A DNA stretch of 64,000 bases from Rhodococcus sp. RD6.2. GTDB taxonomy: Bacteria > Actinomycetota > Actinomycetes > Mycobacteriales > Mycobacteriaceae. The stretch lies in contig NZ_CVQP01000010.1 of the NCBI RefSeq assembly GCF_001040705.1, positions 12,251-76,250 on the forward strand, read 5' to 3'. The position numbers and the translations under genes were made by a program. Numbering within the stretch: position 1 is the first letter of the stretch; each line of letters begins with the position of its first letter. Below the pieces are notes generated by a model. The model made no database searches. It was given only the letters and a program-made list of their open reading frames with translations, and had not been told where the DNA came from. Below, piece by piece: positions 42,013-49,972 of the stretch.

Positions 42013-44094
42013 GTGAAACTCAAGCCCCTTGCCCTGTTCGTCACGCACGACGGATCGTCGTCCCGCGCGTCGGTCACGTGCCGCTACAAGTGTGGTGACG
42101 CGTGTTCCCACGACGTGCCGAACACATCCGAAGGCGCGTACTTCGGTGACATCGTGCGGGCGGCCGTGTCGCGGCGCGGGGCGCTGAAGGCAGGCGCGAC
42201 GACCGTTCTCGCCGTCGGCGCGGGCGGACTGCTCGCAGCATGCGGGACCGACACCGCCGTGGCACAGTCGGGCTCGGTCGACACCGGATCGCTGAGCGGC
42301 GGCAGCACCGCACCGGGCACGGGCTTCACCCCCGTCGCCCCGAACACCCAGGACGCCGTCGTCGTCCCTGACGGGTACGAGCATGCAATCGTGATCCGTT
42401 GGGGTGACCCGATTCTGCCCGGCGCACCCGCCTTCGACTTCGACAACCAGACGGCGGCGGCGCAGGCACTGCAGTTCGGCTTCAACAACGACTTCGCCGG
42501 GCTCCTGCCTGTCGACGGTGAACTGGGTGCCTACCTGCTGGTCGTGAACCACGAGTACAGCACCGAGCCGTTCATGTTCCGCGGCTACGACGGCGAGAAT
42601 CCCACCGAGGAGCAGGTCCGGATCGGGCTCGCCGCGCACGGCATATCCGTTGTCAAGGTTCGTGGAGAGGCCGGGACCGGTCGTCTCACACCGGAATTCG
42701 GTCCGCAGAACCGCCGCATCACGGCGAGCACCGAGTTCGTCGTCACCGGTCCCGCCGCGGGCTCCGACCTGCTCAAGACCTCCGCCGACCCGACCGGCAC
42801 CCGCGTCCTCGGCACCCTGAACAACTGCGCGGGCGGTCTCACCCCGTGGGGCACGGTGCTCTCCGGCGAGGAGAACTTCAACCAGTACTTCGCGAACGCC
42901 GAGCAGGTCACCGACCCGACCGTCGCGGCCCGCCTCAAGCGGTACGGCCTCGCCGGCGCCGCGAGCGAGCGCAAGTGGGAACGTTTCGAACCTCGCTTCG
43001 ACCTCGCTCAGAACCCCAACGAGGCCAACCGATTCGGCTACGTCGTCGAGATCAACCCGTGGGATCCGGCATCCACGCCCGTCAAGCATTCCGCGCTCGG
43101 CCGGTTCAAGCACGAGGCCGCGACCATCCACGTCACCGGTGACGGCACCGTCGTTGCGTACAGCGGCGACGACGAACGCTTCGACTACATGTACAAGTTC
43201 GTCTCCGCCAGGAAGATGATGCCCGGACGCGGGCAGGCCAGCATGCGCCACAACCTGACGCTGCTCGACGCGGGCACCCTGTACGTCGCGAAGCTGACCG
43301 GCGACGAACCGGATCGGGTGGACGGTTCCGGAACCCTGCCGCCGAGCGGACGGTTCGCGGGCAAGGGGGAGTGGATTCCGCTGCTGCGCACCGGCGAGGA
43401 CGGTCGAGGCGAGTCGCTCGTCGACGGCATGTCCGCCGAGGAGGTCGCGGTGTTCACCCGGCTCGCGGGCGACAAGGTCGGGGCCACCAAGATGGACCGT
43501 CCCGAGGACTTCGAGCCGAACCCGAAGACCGGCAAGGTGTACGTCGCGCTGACCAACAACACGCAGCGCGGCACCGACGGCAAGGCGCCTGCCGACGAGC
43601 CGAACCCTCGCAACAACAACAAAAACGGGCACGTCCTGGAGATCGAGGACGATCACGCGGGCACCGCCTTCGTGTGGAACATCCTGCTGGTCTGTGGCGA
43701 CCCGACCTCCGCCGACACCTATTTCGGCGGCTTCGACAAGACGCAGGTCAGCCCCATCTCGTGCCCCGACAATCTGGCGTTCGACCCGCACGGCAACCTG
43801 TGGATCTCCACCGACGGCAATGCGCTGAAGTCGAACGACGGCCTGTTCTCCGTCGTCCTCGAGGGCGAGCGGCGCGGCGAGACGAAGCAGTTCCTCACCG
43901 TCCCGAAGGGCGCCGAGACCTGCGGACCGATCGTCGACGACCGGCGCGTCGTGGTCTGCGTGCAGCATCCCGGTGAGGTGGATGGGGCCGGCGCCGACGC
44001 CCCCGCGTCGCACTGGCCGGACGGAGGCACGTCGCAGCCGCGTCCGTCCGTCGTCGCCGCGTGGCGGTCCGGCGGCGGATTTATCGGATCCTGA
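42013..44094 (+). CDS. PhoX-like phosphatase (DUF839), Tat-exported
   Basis: A 693-residue protein of the PhoX/DUF839 family. PhoX is a secreted calcium- and iron-dependent alkaline phosphatase used when phosphate is scarce. The export signal is twin-arginine type but sits about 55 residues inside: S-R-R-G-A-L-K-A-G, followed by a hydrophobic stretch ending L-L-A-A-C-G, also a possible lipobox. Family marks include N-H-E-Y-S-T-E-P, T-P-W-G-T-V-L-S-G-E-E-N-F and S-C-P-D-N-L-A-F-D-P-H-G-N-L-W. GTG 42013 has CAGGAG upstream. The location next to phosphonate genes fits phosphorus supply. A strong hairpin follows. Confidence 0.88.
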   Translation: MKLKPLALFVTHDGSSSRASVTCRYKCGDACSHDVPNTSEGAYFGDIVRAAVSRRGALKAGATTVLAVGAGGLLAACGTDTAVAQSGSVDTGSLSGGSTAPGTGFTPVAPNTQDAVVVPDGYEHAIVIRWGDPILPGAPAFDFDNQTAAAQALQFGFNNDFAGLLPVDGELGAYLLVVNHEYSTEPFMFRGYDGENPTEEQVRIGLAAHGISVVKVRGEAGTGRLTPEFGPQNRRITASTEFVVTGPAAGSDLLKTSADPTGTRVLGTLNNCAGGLTPWGTVLSGEENFNQYFANAEQVTDPTVAARLKRYGLAGAASERKWERFEPRFDLAQNPNEANRFGYVVEINPWDPASTPVKHSALGRFKHEAATIHVTGDGTVVAYSGDDERFDYMYKFVSARKMMPGRGQASMRHNLTLLDAGTLYVAKLTGDEPDRVDGSGTLPPSGRFAGKGEWIPLLRTGEDGRGESLVDGMSAEEVAVFTRLAGDKVGATKMDRPEDFEPNPKTGKVYVALTNNTQRGTDGKAPADEPNPRNNNKNGHVLEIEDDHAGTAFVWNILLVCGDPTSADTYFGGFDKTQVSPISCPDNLAFDPHGNLWISTDGNALKSNDGLFSVVLEGERRGETKQFLTVPKGAETCGPIVDDRRVVVCVQHPGEVDGAGADAPASHWPDGGTSQPRPSVVAAWRSGGGFIGS

Positions 44095-44104
44095 CACGCT
44101 AGGC

Positions 44105-44142
44105 GGTGCGCTACCGGACGTCGGGTCGTCCGGTAGCGCACC
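44105..44142 (+). terminator. Hairpin after PhoX-like gene
   Basis: A perfect 16-bp inverted repeat (44105-44120 with 44127-44142) and a six-base loop begin 11 bases after the stop codon. No T-run follows. It separates the phosphatase transcript from the oxidase transcript. Confidence 0.75.
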
Positions 44143-44173
44143 ACTTCGTGGGACGGGCGGGTTCTTCCTGACG

Positions 44174-44203
44174 GAAGTTGTATATACTTCTTTAAAGAAG
44201 TAT
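44174..44203. promoter_or_regulatory. Palindromic operator before FAD oxidase gene
   Basis: ATACTTCTTT-AAAGAAGTAT (44184-44203) is a perfect 20-bp palindrome in otherwise GC-rich DNA. A third half-site, GAAGT at 44174-44178, pairs with ACTTC at 44186-44190. TATACT (44183-44188) could be the -10 element, so binding would block transcription. The GntR regulator encoded two genes away at 45443 is the obvious candidate. Confidence 0.65.
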
Positions 44204-44238
44204 TGACATCTGCCTGCGTGACGGGAAGGTCCGACCAC

Positions 44239-45381
44239 ATGAGCACAGCCACACTCGAGTTCGACGTCGTCGTCGTCGGCGCGGGCATCGTCGGCCTCGC
44301 CCACGCGTACCACGCCCACAAGCGGGGATTGTCGGTCGCAGTGGTCGAGCACACCGACCGGGTGGCGGGTGCATCGGTCCGGAACTTCGGTCACGCGTGC
44401 ATCAGTGCACAGTCCGGTGAGGCGCTCCGGTACGCCCGGGCCGGGCGCGCGGACTGGCTCACGCTTTCCGTCGAGGCAGGATTCTGGTCGGCCGAGACCG
44501 GGACCGTTGCGCTCGCCCGCCACGACGACGAGCTCGCCGTGATGGAGGAGTTCGCGGCCCTGCGCGGACCGAGCACCGCACGGATGCTCACCCGGTCCGA
44601 GGTGCTCACGCGGGTTCCCGCCGATCCGGGCGGCGTCCTCGGCGGAATGGTCCTGCCGGCCGACCTGCAGGTCGATCCCCGGACCGCGGCACCGAACATC
44701 GCCCGCTGGCTCGAATCGGTTGGCGTGAAGTTCTTCTGGCGTACCGCGGCAACGTCGTTCGAGCCCGGCCTGGTGCGGACGTCACGAGGTGGGATCCGTG
44801 CCGGCACCACATTCGTCACCGTCAACCACGACATCGATCGCCTGTTCCCGGATCTCGGCGAGGACATCGAGTTGCAGCGATGCGCGCTGCACATGGTGAA
44901 AGCGGCTGTCCCACTGAGATTTCCACTCACGACCCCGCTCTTCACCGGCTGGTCCCTGCTGCGCTACAGCGGGTTCGAGACGATGCCGTCGACACCGACG
45001 GTCGCGGCCCGCCTGCACGCCGAGTTTCCCGACGAGACCACGCTCGATCTGCACCAGATGTACACCCCGCAACCCGACGGCACCCTTCTCATCGGCGACA
45101 CGCACATCCGGGAGGTGACCCCCTCGGCGTTCCAGTCCGAGAAGGGCTTCGAGGTGCTGCTGGACCACACTCGGGAACTCTTCGGCGTCCGCACCGTCGA
45201 CGTCGTGGAACGCTGGCAGGGCGTGTACAGCACCGCACCGGGACGCGAATTCCTCCGCGCCGAACCGCTGCCACGCACCCACGTCGTCACGGTCACCACC
45301 GGCATCGGCATGACCACCGGCCTCGGCCTGGCCGCGGCCGGTGTCGCAGCGGCGTTCGACACCGCGGCGGTCGGGGTGTGA
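44239..45381 (+). CDS. FAD-dependent amine oxidase linked to phosphonate use (TIGR03364 type)
   Basis: A 380-residue DAO-type flavoprotein: V-V-V-G-A-G-I-V-G-L-A-H-A-Y binds FAD, followed by A-S-V-R-N-F-G-H-A-C and the C-terminal G-I-G-M-T-T-G-L-G-L-A-A-A. This pattern is that of the TIGR03364 group, which is repeatedly found beside phosphonatase-like hydrolases and is proposed to oxidise 2-aminoethylphosphonate or a relative to the corresponding aldehyde. The start ATG 44239 has GGGAAGG upstream. A GntR gene follows after 61 bases, and the phosphonatase-like gene lies 8.7 kb further on. Confidence 0.82.
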   Translation: MSTATLEFDVVVVGAGIVGLAHAYHAHKRGLSVAVVEHTDRVAGASVRNFGHACISAQSGEALRYARAGRADWLTLSVEAGFWSAETGTVALARHDDELAVMEEFAALRGPSTARMLTRSEVLTRVPADPGGVLGGMVLPADLQVDPRTAAPNIARWLESVGVKFFWRTAATSFEPGLVRTSRGGIRAGTTFVTVNHDIDRLFPDLGEDIELQRCALHMVKAAVPLRFPLTTPLFTGWSLLRYSGFETMPSTPTVAARLHAEFPDETTLDLHQMYTPQPDGTLLIGDTHIREVTPSAFQSEKGFEVLLDHTRELFGVRTVDVVERWQGVYSTAPGREFLRAEPLPRTHVVTVTTGIGMTTGLGLAAAGVAAAFDTAAVGV

Positions 45382-45442
45382 CGCGATCAGGACAGGTGGA
45401 CACGGTGACGGAACAGACCGGTGCAGTAGGGCGGAGGCGGGA

Positions 45443-46156
45443 ATGACCCCCCGACATCAGGAGATCTACGAGAACCTGCGCGCCCAGATCGACGACGGTA
45501 CCTACCGACCCGGCGACGAACTGCCCCCCGAGACCGCGTTGATGGAGCGATGGAAGGTCAGCCGTGGACCGATCCGGCAGGCGCTGAACAACCTTCGCGC
45601 GGAGGGCCTGATCCACACGACCCGGGGGCGACCCGCCCGCGTGCGTCGTCAACCCCAGCCGACGCAGACGCTCGCCTCGTTCACCCCGTTCTCACAGTGG
45701 GCCATCACATCGGGTCGCCGGCCCAGCAACCACACCCTCAGCGTCGGCCGCGTCCGGGCCGGCGCCGAGACCGCCGACGCACTGCACCTCGACGAAGACG
45801 CGTTCGTCGTCGAGGTGGTGCGCCTGCGCTGCCTCGACGGAACCCCCGCGCTGCTCGAGCGCAGCCGGTTCACCGTGGGCGTCGGCCAGAGCCTGTTCGA
45901 GTTCGACGCCGACGAGGGATCCATCACCGACCACCTCGTCGACCGGGGAGTCCGGTTCGCAACGATGCGACACGTACTCGACGCCATCCCGGCGGACGGA
46001 GTCGACGCCGAGGCGTTGCAGATCCCGCAGGGCACACCCCTGCTGCGGGAGCGACGAACCAGCTACGACGTGGAGGGCCATCCGTTCGAGTACTCGGACG
46101 ACCGCTACCACCAGGTCACCTTCTCGATCACGAACGCGATGACCGATCAGGGCTGA
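45443..46156 (+). CDS. GntR-family (HutC/UTRA) regulator
   Basis: A 237-residue regulator: GntR winged helix at residues 1-70 (Y-E-N-L-R-A-Q-I-D-D-G-T-Y-R-P-G-D-E-L-P-P-E-T-A, written in parts; then G-P-I-R-Q-A-L-N-N-L) and a C-terminal UTRA ligand domain (L-E-R-S-R-F-T-V-G, ending Y-S-D-D-R-Y-H). It lies downstream of the FAD oxidase and probably represses it through the palindrome at 44184-44203, responding to an aminophosphonate or a phosphosugar-like ligand. The ATG has GGAGG eight bases upstream. Confidence 0.88.
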   Translation: MTPRHQEIYENLRAQIDDGTYRPGDELPPETALMERWKVSRGPIRQALNNLRAEGLIHTTRGRPARVRRQPQPTQTLASFTPFSQWAITSGRRPSNHTLSVGRVRAGAETADALHLDEDAFVVEVVRLRCLDGTPALLERSRFTVGVGQSLFEFDADEGSITDHLVDRGVRFATMRHVLDAIPADGVDAEALQIPQGTPLLRERRTSYDVEGHPFEYSDDRYHQVTFSITNAMTDQG

Positions 46157-46170
46157 CGCTCCGCGCGACG

Positions 46171-46908
46171 CTACGACCCGAACGGATTGCCGAACACGTG
46201 GATGTCGCCGAGTCCACCGCCGTAATAGTTCAGGTCGATCGCCGCATTGACGCCGGGAATGCGGCCGGAGTCGGTGTACTGCCAGAACGTCCAGTGCCGC
46301 CAGCCGCCCGGCAGCGGTCCGGGGGCGGCGCCGCCGTTGTAGTCGGCGATCCACAGCGGGTAGTTCGAGAACTCGGTGGTGTTTGCCATGGCGGTACGCC
46401 AGAAGTTCGGATACGTGTAGATGATCGGCTGCCTGCCGGTGAGTGCCTGCACCGAGTTCAGGTAGCGGCGGGTCCAGTCGATCAGCGCAGCAGGCGGAAG
46501 GCCGCCGGAATGCTCGATGTCGAGAACCGGCGGCAGGCCTCCGGCGATGACCGGGGCCGCCGTCGAGGCGAAGAACGCGGCCTGTGCCTCGGGGGACTGG
46601 GTGGGGTCCGCATAGTGGTAGGCGCCGCGGGCGATGCCTGCCGCGCGCATGCCGATCCCGTCCTGCACGAAGTACGGGTTGACGTAGTTGAGGCTTTCGG
46701 TGGCCTTGACGATGGCGAACTCGTGACCCGACGCACGCACCGCGAACCAGTCGATGCTCGCGCCGCCGGGGTGCTGCCAGGAAGCGGCGTCAGGCCCGTT
46801 GATCTGGGCCCCCGCGGCTCCCGGCGCCGCGAAGGCGAGCGCCCCGGCCAACAACAGCGGGGCGAGGCGGATGACATTTCGGATACGACCGCGGCGCGTC
46901 GACGTCAT
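46171..46908 (-). CDS. Secreted GH25 lysozyme
   Basis: A 245-residue exported muramidase: signal peptide ending A-G-A-A-G-A, then the GH25 barrel starting N-G-P-D-A-A-S-W-Q-H-P with V-K-A-T-E-S, the catalytic strand P-P-V-L-D-I-E-H-S, and W-T-F-W-Q-Y-T-D-S-G near the end. Related Rhodococcus and Streptomyces enzymes cleave the glycan strands of peptidoglycan. It could serve wall remodelling or attack on other bacteria. It stands alone, convergent with the GntR gene. Confidence 0.9.
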   Translation of the reverse strand: MTSTRRGRIRNVIRLAPLLLAGALAFAAPGAAGAQINGPDAASWQHPGGASIDWFAVRASGHEFAIVKATESLNYVNPYFVQDGIGMRAAGIARGAYHYADPTQSPEAQAAFFASTAAPVIAGGLPPVLDIEHSGGLPPAALIDWTRRYLNSVQALTGRQPIIYTYPNFWRTAMANTTEFSNYPLWIADYNGGAAPGPLPGGWRHWTFWQYTDSGRIPGVNAAIDLNYYGGGLGDIHVFGNPFGS

Positions 46909-47014
46909 CGCCCGAGACTAAACCGACACGTGGTAACGACGCAGCAATTCCGCGGCGATCGTTACCAGCTGTTCGGCGCGGCGTCATGATCACTCGAGCG
47001 CGCGTCGCAACTGT

Positions 47015-48352
47015 TCAGCCCAGCCAGTCCAGCACCGCCGCCGCCGTCCACGACTGCTGCATGCTGCCGAGCGGCTCGCCCGTGAACGGCTCGTAGTACT
47101 CGGCGAAGCTGCCGTCACTGGCCTGCCGCAACCCCTCGCTACGCAGGTGCCGGGACCGTTCGGCCCACCCACGTCGCGCGAAGACCCAGGAGAACAACCA
47201 CGTCATCACCGGCCACACCGGACCACGCCAGTACTCGCGGGACCGGAAGTCGCGCGACACCGGGGAGGTCGACGGCGGCACGCCGTACCGCAGATCCGGG
47301 TGGCCGCAGAACCGCGGGCCCTCGAAGGTTCGCAGCAGCGTCCTCTCGACGTCGCGGGGCAGCCCGCCGCACAGCAGCGGCGCGAACATCGCGATCGTGT
47401 CCGTCCCGATCCAGCGTCCCGTCCGCAGATCGAAGTCGCGGGCGGCGCCGGAGCGCGGATGGGTCGACGCGACGACCCCCGCGCGGAAACGCTCCGCCCA
47501 CTGGTGCAACTCGCGCACATCGGCCTTCGGCGCGGAGTGCTCCTCGCCGATCGTCGCGAGGACGTCGCAGGCGAGCGAGAAGATCGCGCTGACGAACACG
47601 TCCTCGACCGCGAAGCTCATCGCCGAGACCAGTTCCGTGTCGTCGTAGCGGACCTGCTTCATCTCCTCGAGCAGCCACAGGTAGCGGTCGTACTCGGCGT
47701 TGGTCGGTCGTTGCGTCAGGTCCGCGACGACGAACGTGTCCTCCCTCGTGTAGGCCGGGACCGCCCCGGGAATCACGTTGGCGTAGGCGGTGTCCCAGCG
47801 CGGCGAGTTGTCCATACCGGACTCCCAGCCGTGGTAGACCGTGAGCCGACCGGCCTGCGCGGGGTCGCGGGCGTGCGCGAGCCACCGATGCCAGCGCATC
47901 AGGTCGGGCCAGCGGCGGTCGAGAAACTCCTCGGCGACGGCTCGGGTCGTGCGACCGTGCCGGCGGGAGTGGTCGAGGATGCGCTGCACCGCGATGGCGT
48001 GCACGGGCGGCTGGGTGATGCCGGAGGTCTGCGGTGCGACGGGAGCGGCCGCGGCGAGGCCTGTGCACGCCCACCGATCCGGCCCCGGGAAGTAGCCGTC
48101 GACTCCGTTGGCGAAGACGATGTGCGGGATCATTCCGTTGGTCCACTGCGCGGACAGGAGGGTGTCGAGTTCGACGACGGCGCGCTCGACGCTCAGCGGC
48201 GCCAGTCCGACCGAGACGAACGCCGCATCCCAGCTCCACATGTGTGGATACAGACGGGGCGCCGCGCTCGTCATCGTGCCCAGATCGTTACCCCGCAGGA
48301 GGTAGGCGGCTCGCGCCGCGAGCTGGGTCGGGGTGAAACCGGGGTCGGACAT
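47015..48352 (-). CDS. ggh: Glucosylglycerate hydrolase (GH63)
   Basis: A 445-residue alpha/alpha-barrel hydrolase that closely follows the mycobacterial glucosylglycerate hydrolase: A-A-Y-L-L-R-G-N-D-L-G-T-M-T, P-H-M-W-S-W-D-A-A-F, Y-H-G-W-E-S-G-M-D-N-S-P-R-W-D, and the C-terminal S-F-A-E-Y-Y-E-P-F-T-G-E-P. In mycobacteria it releases glucose and glycerate from glucosylglycerate, a solute stored under nitrogen limitation. ATG 48352 is used; GTG 48358 is possible. No clear ribosome site is seen. Synthesis genes for the solute are not in the window. Confidence 0.85.
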   Translation of the reverse strand: MSDPGFTPTQLAARAAYLLRGNDLGTMTSAAPRLYPHMWSWDAAFVSVGLAPLSVERAVVELDTLLSAQWTNGMIPHIVFANGVDGYFPGPDRWACTGLAAAAPVAPQTSGITQPPVHAIAVQRILDHSRRHGRTTRAVAEEFLDRRWPDLMRWHRWLAHARDPAQAGRLTVYHGWESGMDNSPRWDTAYANVIPGAVPAYTREDTFVVADLTQRPTNAEYDRYLWLLEEMKQVRYDDTELVSAMSFAVEDVFVSAIFSLACDVLATIGEEHSAPKADVRELHQWAERFRAGVVASTHPRSGAARDFDLRTGRWIGTDTIAMFAPLLCGGLPRDVERTLLRTFEGPRFCGHPDLRYGVPPSTSPVSRDFRSREYWRGPVWPVMTWLFSWVFARRGWAERSRHLRSEGLRQASDGSFAEYYEPFTGEPLGSMQQSWTAAAVLDWLG

Positions 48353-48413
48353 GCCCACAATTGTGCGACCCGGCCGACCCTTCCGCCTGCCGGGACCGTT
48401 TGTCGCTCGTCAC

Positions 48414-48704
48414 TCAGCCGGTGGGACGCGACACCTCGTCGGAGCTGCGGAACACCAGACGTCCGTCGTCCAGCTTGATCGCCCAGCGCTTCGCCAGCGC
48501 CCAGCTTCGACCGTAGTCGGCGGCGTCCTCGGCGAGGTTGCCGCCGAAGTCGTCGACGATCACGCCCGGGGCCTGCGTCGACTTCCCGCCTTCAGTCACC
48601 GGATCGGCGCTGGTCACCACGGCGTCTCCGACGGCGAGAGGCGGTTTTCCCGCCGCACCGCCCGATGCGGCGGCAGGCTCCTTCTTTTCCTTGCCAGATC
48701 CCAT
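48414..48704 (-). CDS. Small conserved hypothetical protein
   Basis: A 96-residue soluble protein. The first 30 residues are low complexity (lysine, glutamate, alanine, glycine); the rest contains V-I-V-D-D-F-G and the end W-A-I-K-L-D-D-G-R-L-V-F. I do not recognise a function. ATG 48704 has GGAAGG upstream. It lies 61 bases upstream of the glucosylglycerate hydrolase gene on the same strand. Confidence 0.6.
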   Translation of the reverse strand: MGSGKEKKEPAAASGGAAGKPPLAVGDAVVTSADPVTEGGKSTQAPGVIVDDFGGNLAEDAADYGRSWALAKRWAIKLDDGRLVFRSSDEVSRPTG

Positions 48705-48937
48705 GTTCGCGACTTCCTTCCCGATCGCCCGTTCCGGCAGCACTCGTCGGACCGGGGAGGACCACGGCACCACACGGCACCAAGTCTCGTAACCAGAATG
48801 TAGCTGACGTTGTACCGAACATGCTGAACAGAGACCTGGGGGTCATCGTTTGCGCAGTTCAGGGTACTCCGATCTGCGACACAGGTCGGGAGATGACGTG
48901 GGCGCGTCGGCCCGAGCGAACCGATCGCGTCGTGGAG

Positions 48938-49972
48938 TCAGGGTGCGACGGACGAGCGGAGCACCCCCGCCGACGGGGCAGTCAGGACGTGGCGGATGTC
49001 CTCCAACTCGACCGGCGCCGCCACCAGATCGGCCCACGGGAACACCTCGCGGGTGCGATCGAGGAAGTCGACCGCGGCCGTGAGGTGCCGGGGCTCGTAG
49101 TTGTGGACTCCGATGATCGTCAGGTGCCTGCGGACCACGGACTCGGGGTCGAGGGCGAGCGGGGGCCCGGGCGTCACCGACCCTGCCAGCACCAGCACGC
49201 CCCCGACATCGAGCCGCGCCAGGGCCCGCGTGATCGCCTCGGCGGACCCCGAGTAGTCGAGAACCACGTCCACCGTTCCGTCGGTGTCGGCGACGCCACC
49301 GAACCGGTGCGCCACCTCGACCCGAGTCGCGTCGAGGTCGGTGATGCGGACCCTGGCACCGGCCTCGGCGCAGGCCGCGGCGGCGGTGACCCCGAGCATC
49401 CCCGCACCGCAGATCAGGACCCGCTTGCGCAGCAGCGGTCCGGCCGACTCGATCGTCGCCATCACCGTTGCCGTCGCGCAGGCTGCGGGTGCTGCGACCG
49501 CATCCGGCATCCGGTCGGCGACCCGCGCCACGGCGGTCCCTGCGGGGAGCACGATGTACTCGGCGTAGGAGCCCGACAGTGCCCAGTCGCCGCTGAAGGC
49601 TTCGTGCCCGACCTTGCGGACCTCCTCGCACTTCGCGGTGCGGTCCGCGCGGCAGCGCACGCAGCGGCCGCAGGCGACGGTGACAGACCACACGATCCGG
49701 TCACCGACCTCGGCGGCGGCCACGACGCCGCCATCCGAGGTGGGAGGGCCGACGGCCTCGACCACCCCGACCGCCTCGTGCCCGAGCACGGACGGGCAGT
49801 CAGCGGTCCGTCGACCCGTCACGGTGTGCAGGTCGCTGCCGCAGATCGTCGCGAGCCGGACGCGCACCAGGAGCTCGCCCGCACCGAGGGCGGGTACCGG
49901 CACGTCACGGACCTCGATGCCGTCTCCGGTCCAGACGGCGGTGCGGCTCAGACGAGTTGTGAGCGAATCCAT
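48938..49972 (-). CDS. Zinc alcohol dehydrogenase linked to phosphonate use (TIGR03366 type)
   Basis: A 344-residue medium-chain dehydrogenase: catalytic zinc ligands in C-G-S-D-L-H and G-H-E, structural zinc lobe C-G-R-C-V-R-C-R-A-D-R-T-A-K-C, and the nucleotide loop G-A-G-M-L-G-V. This type is named in TIGR03366 as a phosphonate-catabolism-associated dehydrogenase, perhaps acting on the aldehyde or alcohol left after C-P cleavage. It overlaps the phnE gene by 25 bases and is the last gene of the operon. No phosphonate chemistry is needed for its own reaction, so the substrate may be acetaldehyde or glycolaldehyde. Confidence 0.85.
   Translation of the reverse strand: MDSLTTRLSRTAVWTGDGIEVRDVPVPALGAGELLVRVRLATICGSDLHTVTGRRTADCPSVLGHEAVGVVEAVGPPTSDGGVVAAAEVGDRIVWSVTVACGRCVRCRADRTAKCEEVRKVGHEAFSGDWALSGSYAEYIVLPAGTAVARVADRMPDAVAAPAACATATVMATIESAGPLLRKRVLICGAGMLGVTAAAACAEAGARVRITDLDATRVEVAHRFGGVADTDGTVDVVLDYSGSAEAITRALARLDVGGVLVLAGSVTPGPPLALDPESVVRRHLTIIGVHNYEPRHLTAAVDFLDRTREVFPWADLVAAPVELEDIRHVLTAPSAGVLRSSVAP

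Noticed and set aside
41719-44523. 934-codon minus-strand frame opposite the PhoX-like gene
   Set aside because: Shadow of the phosphatase gene; no start signal and no recognisable motifs.
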